Shown: positions 1-10,873 of the stretch, one piece after another
Layout: every line of letters begins with the position of its first letter
How positions within the stretch are numbered: position 1 is the stretch's first letter
Origin: Erigeron canadensis
Lineage: Eukaryota; Streptophyta; Magnoliopsida; Asterales; Asteraceae
Length of the DNA: 64,000 nt
Assembly: GCF_010389155.1 (NCBI RefSeq)
Contig: NC_057762.1
Coordinates: forward strand, 7,799,513-7,863,512
Direction: 5' to 3'
The notes under the pieces: generated by a model
What the model was told of the DNA's origin: nothing
The model's database searches: none
What the model saw: the letters and a program-made list of their open reading frames with translations, nothing else
Position numbers and translations under genes: made by a program

Positions 1-507
1 CTAATTATTTACTTAGCCCATTAAATAAATAAAAAAAAAACAAACCGACCTAAATAAATAAATAAAAAAACAATCCCGCTCCCTCCATCTCTATTTCCCC
101 CCTTCTGTTCTGTCCTCTACCAAGCGCCACCCACGGGCCACGACCACCTGACCTCCACTAGTCCACCTGCAGTCCGGCCTCCCGCCGCCGCCCGCTCCGG
201 CAGTGGAGCCGCCGCCGACCACCAGGTATGTGTCTTTTTTTTTTAGTTTTATTTAGGGTTTTAAATTTTTAATAGAAATTAGGGATTTAGTTTTTAATAG
301 AAATTAGGGATTTAGTAAAATTAGGGATTTAAGTAGAAATTGTTAATTGTTAATTGAGAATTTGAGATAGTGTTTTTGTTAATTTTTATCATATTGGGTA
401 ATCTTGTTAATTGTTATTGAAATTGGGGTTGATTTATATTTATTAACTTGATTTGTTAATTATTATTTGCAATTTTTGTAGTTGTAGGACAGATTTTAAA
501 AGAAATA

Positions 508-3024
508 ATGAAGAACAAAACCATAACTTCGTTTTTTAAAAGAAAGAATCAAGAAGAACAAGTAGAAGGAATTGATGATGAAGAACAACAATAAAGTAAA
601 CGTCAAAAAGCTTCAACAAGCGAACCGGTTATTGGTCCGGATACTTGCAATCAACAAATTCCACAAGCTAACATCAATGAAGTGGTTGTTAGTAGCCTAG
701 AAAGAGATCTTGCTAAACGACTTGAAATGTGGAAATATCCGGTGGCTAGCATATATATCATTAGGAGTGTATCAACCTAATCTTGAAGTGTATAAGCCTA
801 GAGGTCCAAAGAATAATCTTCATCGATTTAAATATGTTTGGTTTGGTATGTTTCCTAATTGGTTAGATTATTCTCCAACAACACACAAGGCTTATTGTTT
901 TTTATGTTATTTGTATAAGGATAAACCAAATGAGCAAAGTGGTCATAGTGCATTTAGTTGTGAAGGATTTGACAATTGGAAAAAGGTTAATGATTGGAAT
1001 AATTGTCCTTTTTTGAAGCACATTAAATCTTCAACACACAAAAAGGCATTTGTGTTTGCTACTAATTTAGTGAATAAAGAAGCACACGTTGAAAATTTCA
1101 TAGAAAAAGAAAGTGAAGAGCAAATAAGGAAAAACCGTTTAAGATTGAAAGGTACAATTGATGTAGTTCATTGGTTACAATACCAAGCTTGTACTTTACG
1201 AGGACATGATGAATCTTCCAATTCAAAGAATCAAGGTAACTTTCTTGAATTGCTAAAACTATTAGTTTCTTATAATGATGATCTTGTAAATGTTATTTTG
1301 GCAAATGCTCCTAGAAATTGCAAGTATACATCTTTCGATATCCAACAAGAAGTTCTTAGTATTATGGCAAATAAAGTGAGAAAGTATATACGGGAAGAAG
1401 TGGGGGATTCTTGGTTTTGTGTCATGGTTGATGAGTCACGGGATGAATCCAAAAAAGAGCAAATGGCCATAGTCTTAAGATTTGTTGATGCGAAAGGGGT
1501 GATACGGGAAAGGTTCTTGGATACAGTTCATGTAGAAAATACTGTTGAGGCGACTTTAAAGGCTAGTTTGTGGAATAGACTTTTGAATCAAAACTTTGAT
1601 ACTGGAAAAATTTGTGGTCAAGGTTATGATGGTGCTAGCAATATGAGTGGGGAATGGAACGGATTACAGGCACTCGTTCGGCAACATAGTCCTTATGCAT
1701 ATTACATTCATTGCTTTGCTCACAGGTTACTTACTTTTTATTTTGGTTCGTTCTTTTTTTGGTTTGACTAAATACTGATAATCTCATATGGAGTTGAATA
1801 TTTTTTTTATTTTTTATTTTTACAAGTTACAACTTGCCTTAGTTTGTGTCTTAAAGGAAGTTGATCCAGTACACGAGTTCTTTGATAAATTAGCTTATGT
1901 AATAATTGTGGTTTGTGCTTCTAGTAATTGTCACAATGAGTTACAAAAGGCGAAGGCAATTGAGATTAAAGAATTACTGGAGTTGGGTGAAATCAAATCG
2001 GGAAAAGGAAAAAACTAGGTCGGGACATTAAGAAAGGCCGGGGATACACGTTGGGGTTCCCATTATAATTCCATTTGTAGTTTGATTAACATGTTTGGTG
2101 TCACTCGGGCTGTTCTCAAGGGAATAATGGACAACAAAACTAATAATACCCGTCCTGAACGTGGAGATACTCAAGTGGCTTATACTCACTTGAAGTCATT
2201 CGAGTTTGTGTTTGTTCTTCACATGATGAAAGAGGTGATGCAAAAGACTGATGCACTTTCTCAAGGATTACAAAAGAAATCCCAAGACATCCTTAATGCA
2301 ATGGAGTCAGTTTCAGCCACAAAGGTTAGTTTAAATGATTTTAGAAACAATGGATGGGATTCTTTAATTGAGAAAGTTATTTTTTTTTTTTGTCAAAGAT
2401 ATGACATAGAGCAGCCCGGTATGAAGGCTCCATATAAATCTACCCGGTATCGGCCTCGTAAAAATGATCTTCATGTTACATTTGAACATTTTTACCGAGT
2501 AGATTTGTTTATGGAGACATTGGATAACCAAATACATGAGATGGATTGTAGATTCAGTGAGCAATCAGTAGAGTTGTTATCTCTTGGTGCGACTTTATGC
2601 TCAAAACAGATTAATATTGGTGACATTGTTCTTCTTGTTGAGAAATATTATCTTATGGACTTTACTGAGCAGGAGAGAAATCAATTAAGATGTCAATTGG
2701 AGACTTTTCAAGTTGAAAGGATAAATAATGCCAAGCTAAGTAAGGTAGCAACCCTTTCTGATCTCTGCCAAACTCTTGTAGAAACTGGGAAAAATAACAT
2801 GTACGATTTGGTTGAAAGAGTGTGTCGGCTACTCTTGACACTTCCGGTTTCGACTGCAACAACAGAGATGGGATTTTTGGCAATGAAGATTCAAGACTCG
2901 CCTACGTAATAAGATGTCTGATGACAATCTAGCAAACAGTATGGTGATTTACATAGAAAAAGAAATTGCTAGCAAGTTTGATGCGGAGTCCATAATTGAA
3001 GAATTCAAGGAACTTAAAGGTTGA
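508..3024 (+). pseudogene. hAT transposase pseudogene (TTF-type zinc finger / DUF4371 / hAT C-terminal dimerisation)
   Basis: Plant hAT transposases of this type, often annotated as zinc finger MYM-type protein 1-like, bind the element ends and cut and paste the element. The likely start ATG at 508 gives an N-terminus with ITSFFKRK, common in this family. The TTF-type zinc finger follows at about 810-1060 (KYVWFGMFPNWL, YCFLCYLY), then the DUF4371/RNase H-like core (VMVDESRDESKKEQMAIVLR at 1423-1482; GYDGASNMSG) and the dimerisation end (TTEMGFLAMKI). An intron fits at about 1726-1825: CFAHR before it joins LQLALV after it. Breaks seen: stop at 589-591, frame change between about 740 and 770, stop TAG at 2016-2018 where the family usually has a glutamine, and a 2-bp deletion near 2893. 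The tail then resumes to the TGA at 3022-3024. It cannot make full transposase. Confidence 0.88.
1726..1825 (+). other. Intron in the hAT transposase pseudogene
   Basis: The sequence opens GTTACTTAC directly after a CACAG exon end and closes with TTTTTACAAG before TTACAACTTGCC. Removing it joins the conserved HCFAHR and LQLALV blocks of the transposase. The interior is T-rich, as plant introns are. Confidence 0.65.
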
Positions 3025-3284
3025 AAGGCTAAACTCTAATTTCTTTAGTTAATCGAACCAGATACCAACCGTTTGTCTCATTTTTAGTTTTTAATGTTTA
3101 CTTTGTCTTGGACAACCATTTAGTTTTTTAGTGAATGAAACTTTTATTTTTATAATAATAGTATTTAATTTTTGATCCAACCCGAATCAAATCACTGACC
3201 CGAATATATTACCCGAAAAATAACCTTAGGAAAAAAAATTTTAGATCCCGACCCAATACTAAAAAATTTCTAGCTTCACCACTG

Positions 3285-4518
3285 GGTATATTATTAATTA
3301 GTTGAAAATCATTAATAGAGATGGTGTTTGGGTTGCTTAACCGTTGATATAAATGTGAGTGAGTTGTTGATTATATAAAATAATTTATTAATGAGAATTG
3401 ATGATCATCACAGTTTTAAAATGCTTTCAATTGTTTTTTTTTTTGAAAGGTGAATTTCGCTTGAAAACTTCGTATCGCGATTCGATAGAAATGCTTTCAA
3501 TTGTACATCATAAGTTTATATGCAACGCACCAAATCTTTCCCACCACAATCTTGCAATTTCTATAGCATCACTGTCTTCAAAAAGCTTACCTCATCAATG
3601 GAAAAAGTAGCAAAAGTTCCAAGAAAGCATAGTGAACCTGTGTTTTTGTATTTTAGTAGACAAACTAAACATCTACTCGGTATAAAAACCAACCATTTCA
3701 ATCATGAAAACAACTTTACTTCATCCCCGACATCCAACGGACGGGTTTAAGCCCTCGTTCTTAATAAAATCGCTTTTCAAATGTCAATGACTTCAATGAC
3801 ACCCATTTATTTAATTAATTACGTCTTCAAATTTTTCTAAACTCTAAGTACATTATATTAGGGTAAGGTTTATGTGAGAATCATGCATATTCGAATATAA
3901 GTAATATTTAAGTATAATTTAATCATATGTGAACGAATTTGTTCACATATATTATTCACACACATATATATATATATCAAATATAATATAAAGATTCTCA
4001 TAGTTATTTCAATTTAAATAGTTACCACATTAAAAGTTTTTTATTTGTATATTAATATTAATCATCAATATAAGTGCAACAAAACTAAATAAACTTGGCA
4101 ATGACTTGTGCTTTTACATGTGCTCTAGATTCGTAGGTCCGAGACATGGTTCAAGGTTCAGCCATATAGAGTAAGTGCCAAATCAAGAAGCGTAAGGGCC
4201 GATCCGCATGAAAAGTCAACCAAACTATATATTCTTAATATTATTATTTGATTGATGGTGACAATAAGACTACATGGGATAAATTGAAGAAATGGTTTCA
4301 AGGTTCATGACTCAAAGTAAGTATCAAAATCTTGAAAGAAAAAGAAAACATTTTTTTATTTTTAAGATGTATACATAAACACACAACTTAATGGTAAGAA
4401 GAAATACATAACAAATAGTCAAAAACTATTTAACGATAGAAACCTAACTGATCGATAAACATTTATATGTACATCTCATTACACGTACAAATTAAACAAA
4501 TAAATAATGGTTACTCAT
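3285..4518. other. AT-rich intergenic DNA, no gene seen
   Basis: Short open frames near 3398-3750 have no recognisable domains. A TA/CA-rich low-complexity patch lies at 3957-3985. No RNA gene or intact transposon end was found. Confidence 0.5.
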
Positions 4519-4805
4519 ATTTTGCAAGAACGTTTTTCAATTATAAAAGTGACCTTCTTATAACATGACCTTTGAATCATGAATGGGATTATATTTGTAG
4601 AGATATCACAATTTTAAGAACCTAGCTTTTCCTACAAATAATACCCTTATAATTAAAAAATTACAAATTTAATTTTTAATACGTAAAACGAAATTTAATT
4701 AATACTTTCTTTACATATTCGGTCAAACATTTAATTTCCGCTATTAATTCATTTAACTTTTTTTTTTGAATGATTATACACTATTTTTTAATCAATAAGT
4801 ATAGA
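4519..4805. repeat. Dispersed repeat, copy A
   Basis: This stretch, with landmarks TATTTTGCAAGAACG, CATGACCTTTGAATCATGAA and ATCAATAAGTAT, matches a second copy starting at 6731. The second copy is interrupted by two transposon insertions at 6874-8183 and 8220-8392. The alignment is imperfect but collinear over about 280 bases. Confidence 0.65.
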
Positions 4806-4910
4806 AATATATATAGTTACAGGGAAAGATAATTATAGTACATGCATTAAAAATTACACATGTGTAAGTTAATTTATTGATTAAAAATATATATAGTTTT
4901 TAGAAATATA

Positions 4911-5307
4911 TCTATACTATATTATAAAGCAGATCTTCCTGTTTACATTTTAAGTTTTAACATTTACTTTCCCAAAATGACTATATATCAATTCTATATC
5001 TACCTACCACCCTTTCTCCCTCTTCAAATCTCAACCAATCATTTTTTTTTCTCTTCTCTATAAATCATTTATTCCTCAAATTCATTCAAAATCTTTTATC
5101 TCAAAAACCGTACATCGATAAATTAAAAAAATTATATGGGTGTTCTTAAAATTTCATGCTCTTTCATTAGAGATGTCATTCGATATATTTTTGACAAATT
5201 TTTAAATTCGAAGACGGAACTCGTACTGTTAAGGCATTTAGTTATCACACTCTATGACTTATCACCCCCACCATCTCACCGCTGCAACGCGCGGGTACTT
5301 ACTCTCG
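4911..5307 (+). mobile_element. Small non-autonomous Helitron
   Basis: It starts TCTATACTATATTATAAAG after an A and ends in a GC-rich stem (CCGCTGCAACGCGCGG) followed by a tail ending CTCTCG before a T. This is the TC...hairpin...CTRR-like architecture of plant Helitrons, with the expected A/T target. There is no coding sequence. The right part (about 5105-5307) aligns with 61325-61510, so it belongs to a family with at least two copies in the window. The terminal CTCG differs from the canonical CTRR by one base. Confidence 0.65.
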
Positions 5308-5395
5308 TATAATTATAGGGGAAAGATAATTATAGAAATATATATAATAATTTTTTTAATATCTGTATTATAAATAACCCACCCCTATATATTAT

Positions 5396-5466
5396 ATATC
5401 TATATCTATCTATCTATATCTATCTATCTATATCTATATCTATATCTATCTATCTATATCTATATA
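5396..5466. repeat. TATC/TATATC microsatellite
   Basis: About 70 bases of alternating TATC and TATATC units. It directly precedes a Helitron-like 5' segment. Confidence 0.9.
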
Positions 5467-5467
5467 A

Positions 5468-5580
5468 TTATTAAAATAGTAAGAATCTTAGCATTTTAAA
5501 GCCTTCTTCCAATTTAAAGCTAGCTTTAAACATTGCCACATAGGATTTTGTTTTACGTGACATCTTCATATTTTTTTTTG
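5468..5580 (+). mobile_element. Helitron-like 5' segment
   Basis: The segment with AGTAAGAATCTTAGC and GCCACATAGGATTTT matches a related segment at 6145-6260 and, more weakly, 48430-48540. This type of AT-rich opening with GCCACAT... is common at the 5' end of plant non-autonomous Helitrons. No 3' hairpin could be paired with it, so the extent is uncertain. Confidence 0.35.
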
Positions 5581-6144
5581 CTATATTTATCTTAAATTAA
5601 ATAAATTACTAAGTTCTAAATAAGAAAAGTATATTAAAATGTAGGTACGTATTTAAAAAAAAACACCCCCTATATTAAAATTAGATGCACTAGATCTAAA
5701 TTTGGTAAAGATATATGACAAATTAATACAGTTTATTTGGTCATCTAGAATTTTGGTTCTCTTTTAACAACTAAGCTACAATATCGCTTAGTATTGGCAA
5801 ACTAAATCACGAGAAAGTCATCACTACTAAATCAATTAATACTTTGTACGAAAAAATCATCATTAATAAATCAATTAATATTTTGTACAGTTATTAACTA
5901 TTTTTATGTAGAGAGATCATATCATTCTATATGTAGTCATTATATAGAATTAAAAACGTCATTAATATCCAATGTCATTAATAGGATTGTGCTCTAGCTA
6001 ATTTTTAGTCATCATTAACTTTTTTTATAACATGTCTCATCTATCATTACAAGTAAACATTTATTGATTAATATCCGCACTCTCATCCATCATTACAAGT
6101 AAACATTTATTGATTAACATCCACACGGGTAAAAAAAATCAATA

Positions 6145-6260
6145 TCTAATAAAACAGTAGGAATCCTAGCGTTTTAAAACCATCTACATTAATTCAAAAT
6201 ATCTTTAGACTTTGCCACATAGGATTTTTCTTACGTGTCACCTTCATATTTTTTCAACAA
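6145..6260 (+). mobile_element. Second copy of the Helitron-like 5' segment
   Basis: It shares GTAGGAATCCTAGCG and GCCACATAGGATTTTTCTT with the segment at 5468-5580. The copies differ by point changes and small indels. No partner 3' end was found. Confidence 0.35.
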
Positions 6261-6407
6261 TATATATTTATTAGATATATAATAAATAAAAATATAATAA
6301 AATAATATAGATATATTAAAAAAATTAAAAAAAATAGACAAAGATATTATCGTATCTTACAAATCTAGACAATATATATTCAAATATATTTATTGATATA
6401 ACCTAAA

Positions 6408-6729
6408 CCTAAATGTATAAATTGTTAGGCCTTTTTCTATTCGAAACCAAGGCAAAGAAACCAAATAAATTGGTTTGTTATTCCAACCGTAAAAGTAAAG
6501 TCAAGAGGATTGTCGTGATGATAAGTTTCTGTCATTTATGAATTCAAAATAATATTTTTTTAATGATATGATTTTTTTCCTAAATGTATAAATTCTTAGG
6601 CCTTTTTCTATTCGAAACCAAAGGGAACCAAATAAATTGGTTTGTTATTCCAACCGCAAAAGCAAAGTTAAGAGGATAGTCGTGATGATAACTTTCTTTC
6701 ATTTATGAATTCAAAATAATATTTTTTTT
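6408..6729. repeat. Tandem duplication, two units of about 171 bp
   Basis: Unit 1 begins at 6408 and unit 2 at 6579, both with CCTAAATGTATAAATT. Both contain TTGGTTTGTTATTCCAACCG, CGTGATGATAA and TTTATGAATTCAAAATAATA. They differ at a few bases and by one short deletion (CAAGGCAAAGAAACC against CAAAGGGAACC). Confidence 0.9.
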
Positions 6730-6873
6730 ATATTTTGCGAGAACACTTTTCAATTATGAAAGTGACGTTATAACATGACCCTTGAATCATGAATGGGATT
6801 AAATTATAAAGCTACCACAATGTTAAGCACCTTTTTCTAAACATCATACCATTTTAATTTATAATTTACAAAA

Positions 6874-8183
6874 GAGTTAATTACAGAAATCGTCCCTGTC
6901 TTGGACACCAGTTTTTTGTTTTCATCCCTAAATTTCATTAATTACACTTTTAATCAAAAAATTTTGCTTCATCAACACTTTTAGTCCAAATCACTAACAG
7001 TCATTAAAATAGTAGTCACGAATTTTGCACATGATGGGTATATTAGTCTTTTCCTTGACACAAGGACCAAAAGTGTAAACACTTTCCTTGAAACAAAGAC
7101 CAAGAGTGTGAACTACACTTTTGTTTTTATATTTTCTTCGGATCTTTAACCTTCTACAAGCTTTATCATCATCATTAACAATAAATCAACAACATGAAAG
7201 ATAAAATCCAAAAACCCAGAAATTAAAACACAACTATTAAATACATGAATTCTACAAGTAGATGGATGAATAATAAAACCCAAATAATACTACTATGTTT
7301 GATAATACTAACAATCCCTAAATTAGATCTCTCTTTTTCTCTCTGAACAAGATATGTTCCCCGCCACCATCACTTCCTGCCACCACCACTTCTGGCCACC
7401 AACACTCGCACCACCCCCATATACATAAATATAGATGTAGACCTTGAATGTAAAGGTAGAGATGAAATGTTGATCGGTTTCAAACCAACACCACCACTCG
7501 CATCCACTGCTGAATCTTTGCTACCCACTTTCATCTACTGTTGCCAGCCTCCACCTCTCCTGCCTCACCCCTACCCATCCACCCCTTCTATATTTCATAC
7601 TTTTCTTTTTATCCTTTGTGAAAATCATAGATGCTAGCTTTTCATTTCATAGTCAATATTTATATGTATTGGTAAGATAGGAAAAGGAAATTCAAATATT
7701 GCTATGTTGATTTAATGATGTTTGCTATGTTGATTTAAAGATTTGGGAATCTTTTTTTGCTGGGATATGTTTTTAAGATGTATATATGGACATATAGATA
7801 TAGATATGGATATATATAAATTAAGATTATAGATCGTATGTGTTGATTTGGAAAGCTGAAAAATATTTTGTGGTGGGATGTGATTTACATTTGATGATGA
7901 TGGTGATAGATATAAATGGATTTATGAATTAGAAAAAATATAAATGTACTTAATTAATTAGAAAACAGAATACTTAAATTAACATAGTTACTTGCACTTT
8001 TGGTCCACATGTATGGAAAAGATTAAAATACCTGTCATGTGACCTCACATTTAACGTCTGTTACTGATTTGGACCAAAAGGTTGACGGAATAAAATTTTT
8101 TGGACTAAAAGTGTAATTAATAAAACTTAAGGACGAAGCTGAAAGTTGTTATCCATGACAAAGACGATTTCTGTAATTAACTC
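6874..8183. mobile_element. Mutator-like element (MULE), non-autonomous, long terminal inverted repeats
   Basis: The left end GAGTTAATTACAGAAATCGT is repeated inverted at the right end (ACGATTTCTGTAATTAACTC after a few changed bases). The terminal inverted repeats run for roughly 180 bases with divergence. The 9-bp sequence TTTACAAAA flanks both sides (6865-6873 and 8184-8192), which is the target-duplication length of the Mutator superfamily. No transposase is present. The interior (7140-7960) holds a C-rich stretch of CCACCA words and otherwise AT-rich DNA; a captured gene piece is possible but I recognise none. Confidence 0.85.
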
Positions 8184-8219
8184 TTTACAAAATTTGATAT
8201 GTGAAACAATTTAATTAAT

Positions 8220-8392
8220 GGAGAAAAGTTAGGTAAAACATGCAGTACCTATCTTAGGTAAAGCAGGGGTGATTATGTAAAATTCAGGGGGAGTTATGTA
8301 TGTTTATTAAATTCAAAAGTTTAATATGTAAGTTTTTTTTAATGTGGCAATACCTAAACTTAGATAAAGTCTGTAGTATGGATCATTTTCTC
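8220..8392. mobile_element. MITE with 9-bp target duplication
   Basis: A 173-bp element with inverted ends GGAGAAAAGTTAGG... and ...TCATTTTCTC, flanked by TTAATTAAT at 8211-8219 and 8393-8401. The inner arms also pair (CTTAGGTAAAG against CTTAGATAAAG). The target length suggests a Mutator-type MITE, although an 8-bp hAT duplication cannot be excluded because the flank is itself repetitive. Confidence 0.65.
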
Positions 8393-8469
8393 TTAATTAA
8401 TACCTACTTTTATTCATTTTATATCCACAATTAATTCTTTTAAACTTTCTAGTGAAAGATTATTACACT

Positions 8470-8600
8470 TCATGCATTATAGATCAATAAGTATCTCAAG
8501 CCGATCGATATCAAGGTTCAGAATCGAACCTGGGTGCAATATATCAAAGGAAGTGCACGTACCGTCCTAGCTACAAGCCAAGTTGTAATTACAACTTATA
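8470..8600 (-). mobile_element. SINE-like tRNA-derived fragment
   Basis: On the minus strand a Pol III B-box-like GGTTCGATTC (near 8522-8531) lies after an A-box-like GTAGCTAGGACGG. The spacing is typical of tRNA-derived SINE heads. No flanking duplication was confirmed. Confidence 0.35.
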
Positions 8601-8643
8601 TATTTTAAATTTTAATTATGAGATTCACAAATGTATATGTCAA

Positions 8644-8790
8644 CAGTGGTGTAGCTTAAAAATTTGTTTGGAATGAACCAAATCATTAATAATAAGTTAA
8701 AAGTGATATATCAAATTTAATATAAACGTTAAAAAATCGAAGTCCAGAGCGAGTCATGCCTCATCCAACACCTATGTGGCTTCGCCACTA
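8644..8790. mobile_element. hAT-type MITE
   Basis: 147 bp, beginning CAGTGGTGTAGC and ending GCTTCGCCACTA, with an exact 8-bp duplication TATGTCAA at 8636-8643 and 8791-8798. The terminus is nearly that of the hAT transposon at 1-3284, so that family probably mobilised it. Confidence 0.85.
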
Positions 8791-9184
8791 TATGTCAAAA
8801 AAGAATAAAAAAAAAATTTAATTTTAACCACCAGCAAAAATTACCATAAAAAAATGGATCCCATTGGTAGATCGAAAGCAGTTAGTTCCGCCATATATAT
8901 CATTGCGTGGCCACGCGCGATACGTACTGGTTTTTTACAATGTCAAATGAATAAATTAGTTTATGGTAAACAATTTTTAATATATATTTATAAATTTAGA
9001 AATGAATGAACTTCAAAAACAAATGATAAGCATTTATTTATAAAACTTAATAACCATTTACATTCACAACAAGCTAGAAGAAGATTACAAACAACATGAA
9101 AAACGTACGTACATGAAAACCAGCTAGTTATTTAATTAATTAATTTACAACAATAAAGTAGTCATCTTGTGCTCCCAATGCTCA

Positions 9185-9793
9185 TCAACTTGTTATGGCT
9201 CGCAACGGAACTGGTGGCTGATCAGCTTGCCATGCTTTCAAAATCGTCATGTGGCTCGCATGCAGCTCATCCCCTGCTGGTGACTCATCGTCGTGTGACT
9301 GGGAGGACATGTCTTCATGCTGAGCAACTACTTGGGCTTCTATGTCATATGGCTCGTCGGGCAACTCATCATGGTGATGAATAACTTGTGTTTCCTCCGC
9401 TTGACGATGGTTTAAAAGGCAAAGACATTCAAGAGCAGGGGTAGCTTCAAGTGTTTGATATAACCACCAAAAATACAGTTTGAAAAGTCTGTGAAGTAAG
9501 TCATCCAAAGGAGACTCACATAAGATTAGAATGGGATTCACAATCCAAAAGTGTGTTGTGGACATGAAGATTAAACAAAAGAAACATAGCGTCGCTGAGA
9601 TTGACAGGTCTAATGCATGAAAATGCACTAGAAAACGGATTGGTGGCTCTAAGCAAACACGAACTTTTAAGGAAAAAAAGAGACAGATGATGGTGAAAAT
9701 GAATGTGTAATGTGGAAATGGGAAGAGACGATTTGCAAGAGGTAGAATAAAATATCGCAAATCCATCCTCAATTGATAATGCATTATACTCAT
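9185..9793 (-). CDS. Unrecognised membrane protein, 202 residues
   Basis: A single uninterrupted frame of 202 codons, long for this AT-rich DNA. The N-terminal two thirds are hydrophobic, with likely membrane segments around residues 24-42 (HYTFIFTIICLFFSL) and 62-82 (LSISATLCFFCLIFM) and possibly a third near 110-125. The last 65 residues are acidic and rich in H, E, D and Q (VIHHHDELPDEPYDIEAQVV). A TATA-like GTATATATAC lies on the minus strand about 35-40 bases before the ATG at 9793; a second ATG three codons in would serve equally. A poly(A)-type signal appears downstream near 9030. I recognise no family. The absence of introns and of homology known to me leaves some chance that it is not a gene. 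Confidence 0.6.
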   Translation of the reverse strand: MSIMHYQLRMDLRYFILPLANRLFPFPHYTFIFTIICLFFSLKVRVCLEPPIRFLVHFHALDLSISATLCFFCLIFMSTTHFWIVNPILILCESPLDDLLHRLFKLYFWWLYQTLEATPALECLCLLNHRQAEETQVIHHHDELPDEPYDIEAQVVAQHEDMSSQSHDDESPAGDELHASHMTILKAWQADQPPVPLRAITS

Positions 9794-9819
9794 TATTTGC
9801 CTCTGTGATGTTGAGCAGC

Positions 9820-9840
9820 TAGCTAGTATATATACACACT
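9820..9840 (-). promoter_or_regulatory. TATA-like box of the 9185-9793 gene
   Basis: The minus strand reads TGTGTATATATACTAG here, about 35 bases before the proposed start codon. It is the only good TATA-like sequence close upstream. Confidence 0.35.
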
Positions 9841-10074
9841 TAGTATATAGGAATTAATAAGAAACGTCAAAGGGCTTATACGAAGTTTCCTTTTAATTTA
9901 TTGATAATTCAGAAATAGGTCCAAGCTTCAGGGTCCAAAGGTTGGGTTAAATGGAGATTTTGGTTGAAGCAAAGGACGTAAGTTAATTGGTTGAAAAGTC
10001 AAATTATCACTAAATAATTAGAAAAGTAATTGATCAATATTTATACTGTATTAGTTAGCATTCATCATATATAC

Positions 10075-10275
10075 GTGAAACATGGCATTATCTGTTAGAG
10101 ATTATGCATTCGATACTCGTTCCATGTAAAGGTTGGAGACTTTTTTTACTATTTAGGTAAAAATTGAAAGCAGCCTCTGTACTTAGGTAGGGGTAAGGTT
10201 TACTTATATCTTAATATCCCTCATATACCGTTGAGGTATTGGGGCTCAAAACCCGCAGAAGACGGCACTGAGCAT
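10075..10275 (+). mobile_element. Possible SINE tail
   Basis: The stretch GCAGCCTCTGTACTTAGG followed by TAGGGGTAAGG and a GGGGCTC...CCCGCAG tail resembles the 3' part of common plant tRNA-derived SINEs. A weak B-box-like word (ATTCGATACTC) lies upstream. No target duplication was identified. Confidence 0.3.
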
Positions 10276-10824
10276 TTTTTTTTTCTTTTAACTTAATTAT
10301 CATATTGTACTATATATGGTGATATATATTTTTTTAAAAATTTGCTTCAAAATGCTAACGTACTAATCGGACACTGTTAATCGAATACAATAACATCATT
10401 TTTTTTGAACTAAATCACGTACGATAGTATGTTCTTTCATATCGATCAATTTATAAATGAAAATTCATTATATATATATATATATATATATAGTTGTCTG
10501 AATAAATTGTCACTAAACTATCTAGGTAATTATTCATGGGACATGCTATAGAAACTCCTATTTATTAAGGAAACCCTATGACATTAATTTCTAGTCAAAT
10601 TTTTTATTCATTTATGTTTTCAATGTTCTATTAAAAAAAATTATATCAAACATTAGCATTAAATACAATATATTAGTTATGTTCAAACATTACATTTAAT
10701 GATTTAATACATCAAATTAAAACTAATTAGATATCTTTATATATATTAATAATATTAACAATACAATTATATAAATTTTATGTTTTTTTTAATTATTATC
10801 ATTTTTAATCATTATTATTATTTT

Positions 10825-10826
<2 letters not shown>

Positions 10827-10872
<46 letters not shown>
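10827..10872. repeat. (ATT)n microsatellite
   Basis: About fifteen uninterrupted ATT units. Confidence 0.95.

Positions 10873-10873
<1 letters not shown>

Larger units (their letters stand above)
1..3284 (+). mobile_element. hAT-superfamily DNA transposon, decayed, 5' end outside the window
   Basis: The body encodes a broken hAT transposase (separate entry). The right end is the sequence TAGCTTCACCACTG at 3271-3284, the reverse complement of an hAT-style terminus CAGTGGTGAAGCTA. No matching left terminus is seen, so the element probably begins before position 1. The MITE at 8644-8790 carries a nearly identical terminus and an 8-bp target duplication, which supports the end assignment. Sequence before the coding part (1-507) is AT-rich leader with a short C-rich patch at 80-225. 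Sequence after the coding part (3025-3270) is non-coding subterminal DNA with repeated CCCGA words. Confidence 0.8.
6731..8495. repeat. Dispersed repeat, copy B, split by two insertions
   Basis: Pieces at 6731-6864, 8193-8219 and 8402-8495 together align with copy A at 4519-4805. The gaps are exactly the Mutator-like element 6874-8183 and the MITE 8220-8392, each with its target duplication. The repeat is therefore older than both insertions. Confidence 0.65.
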
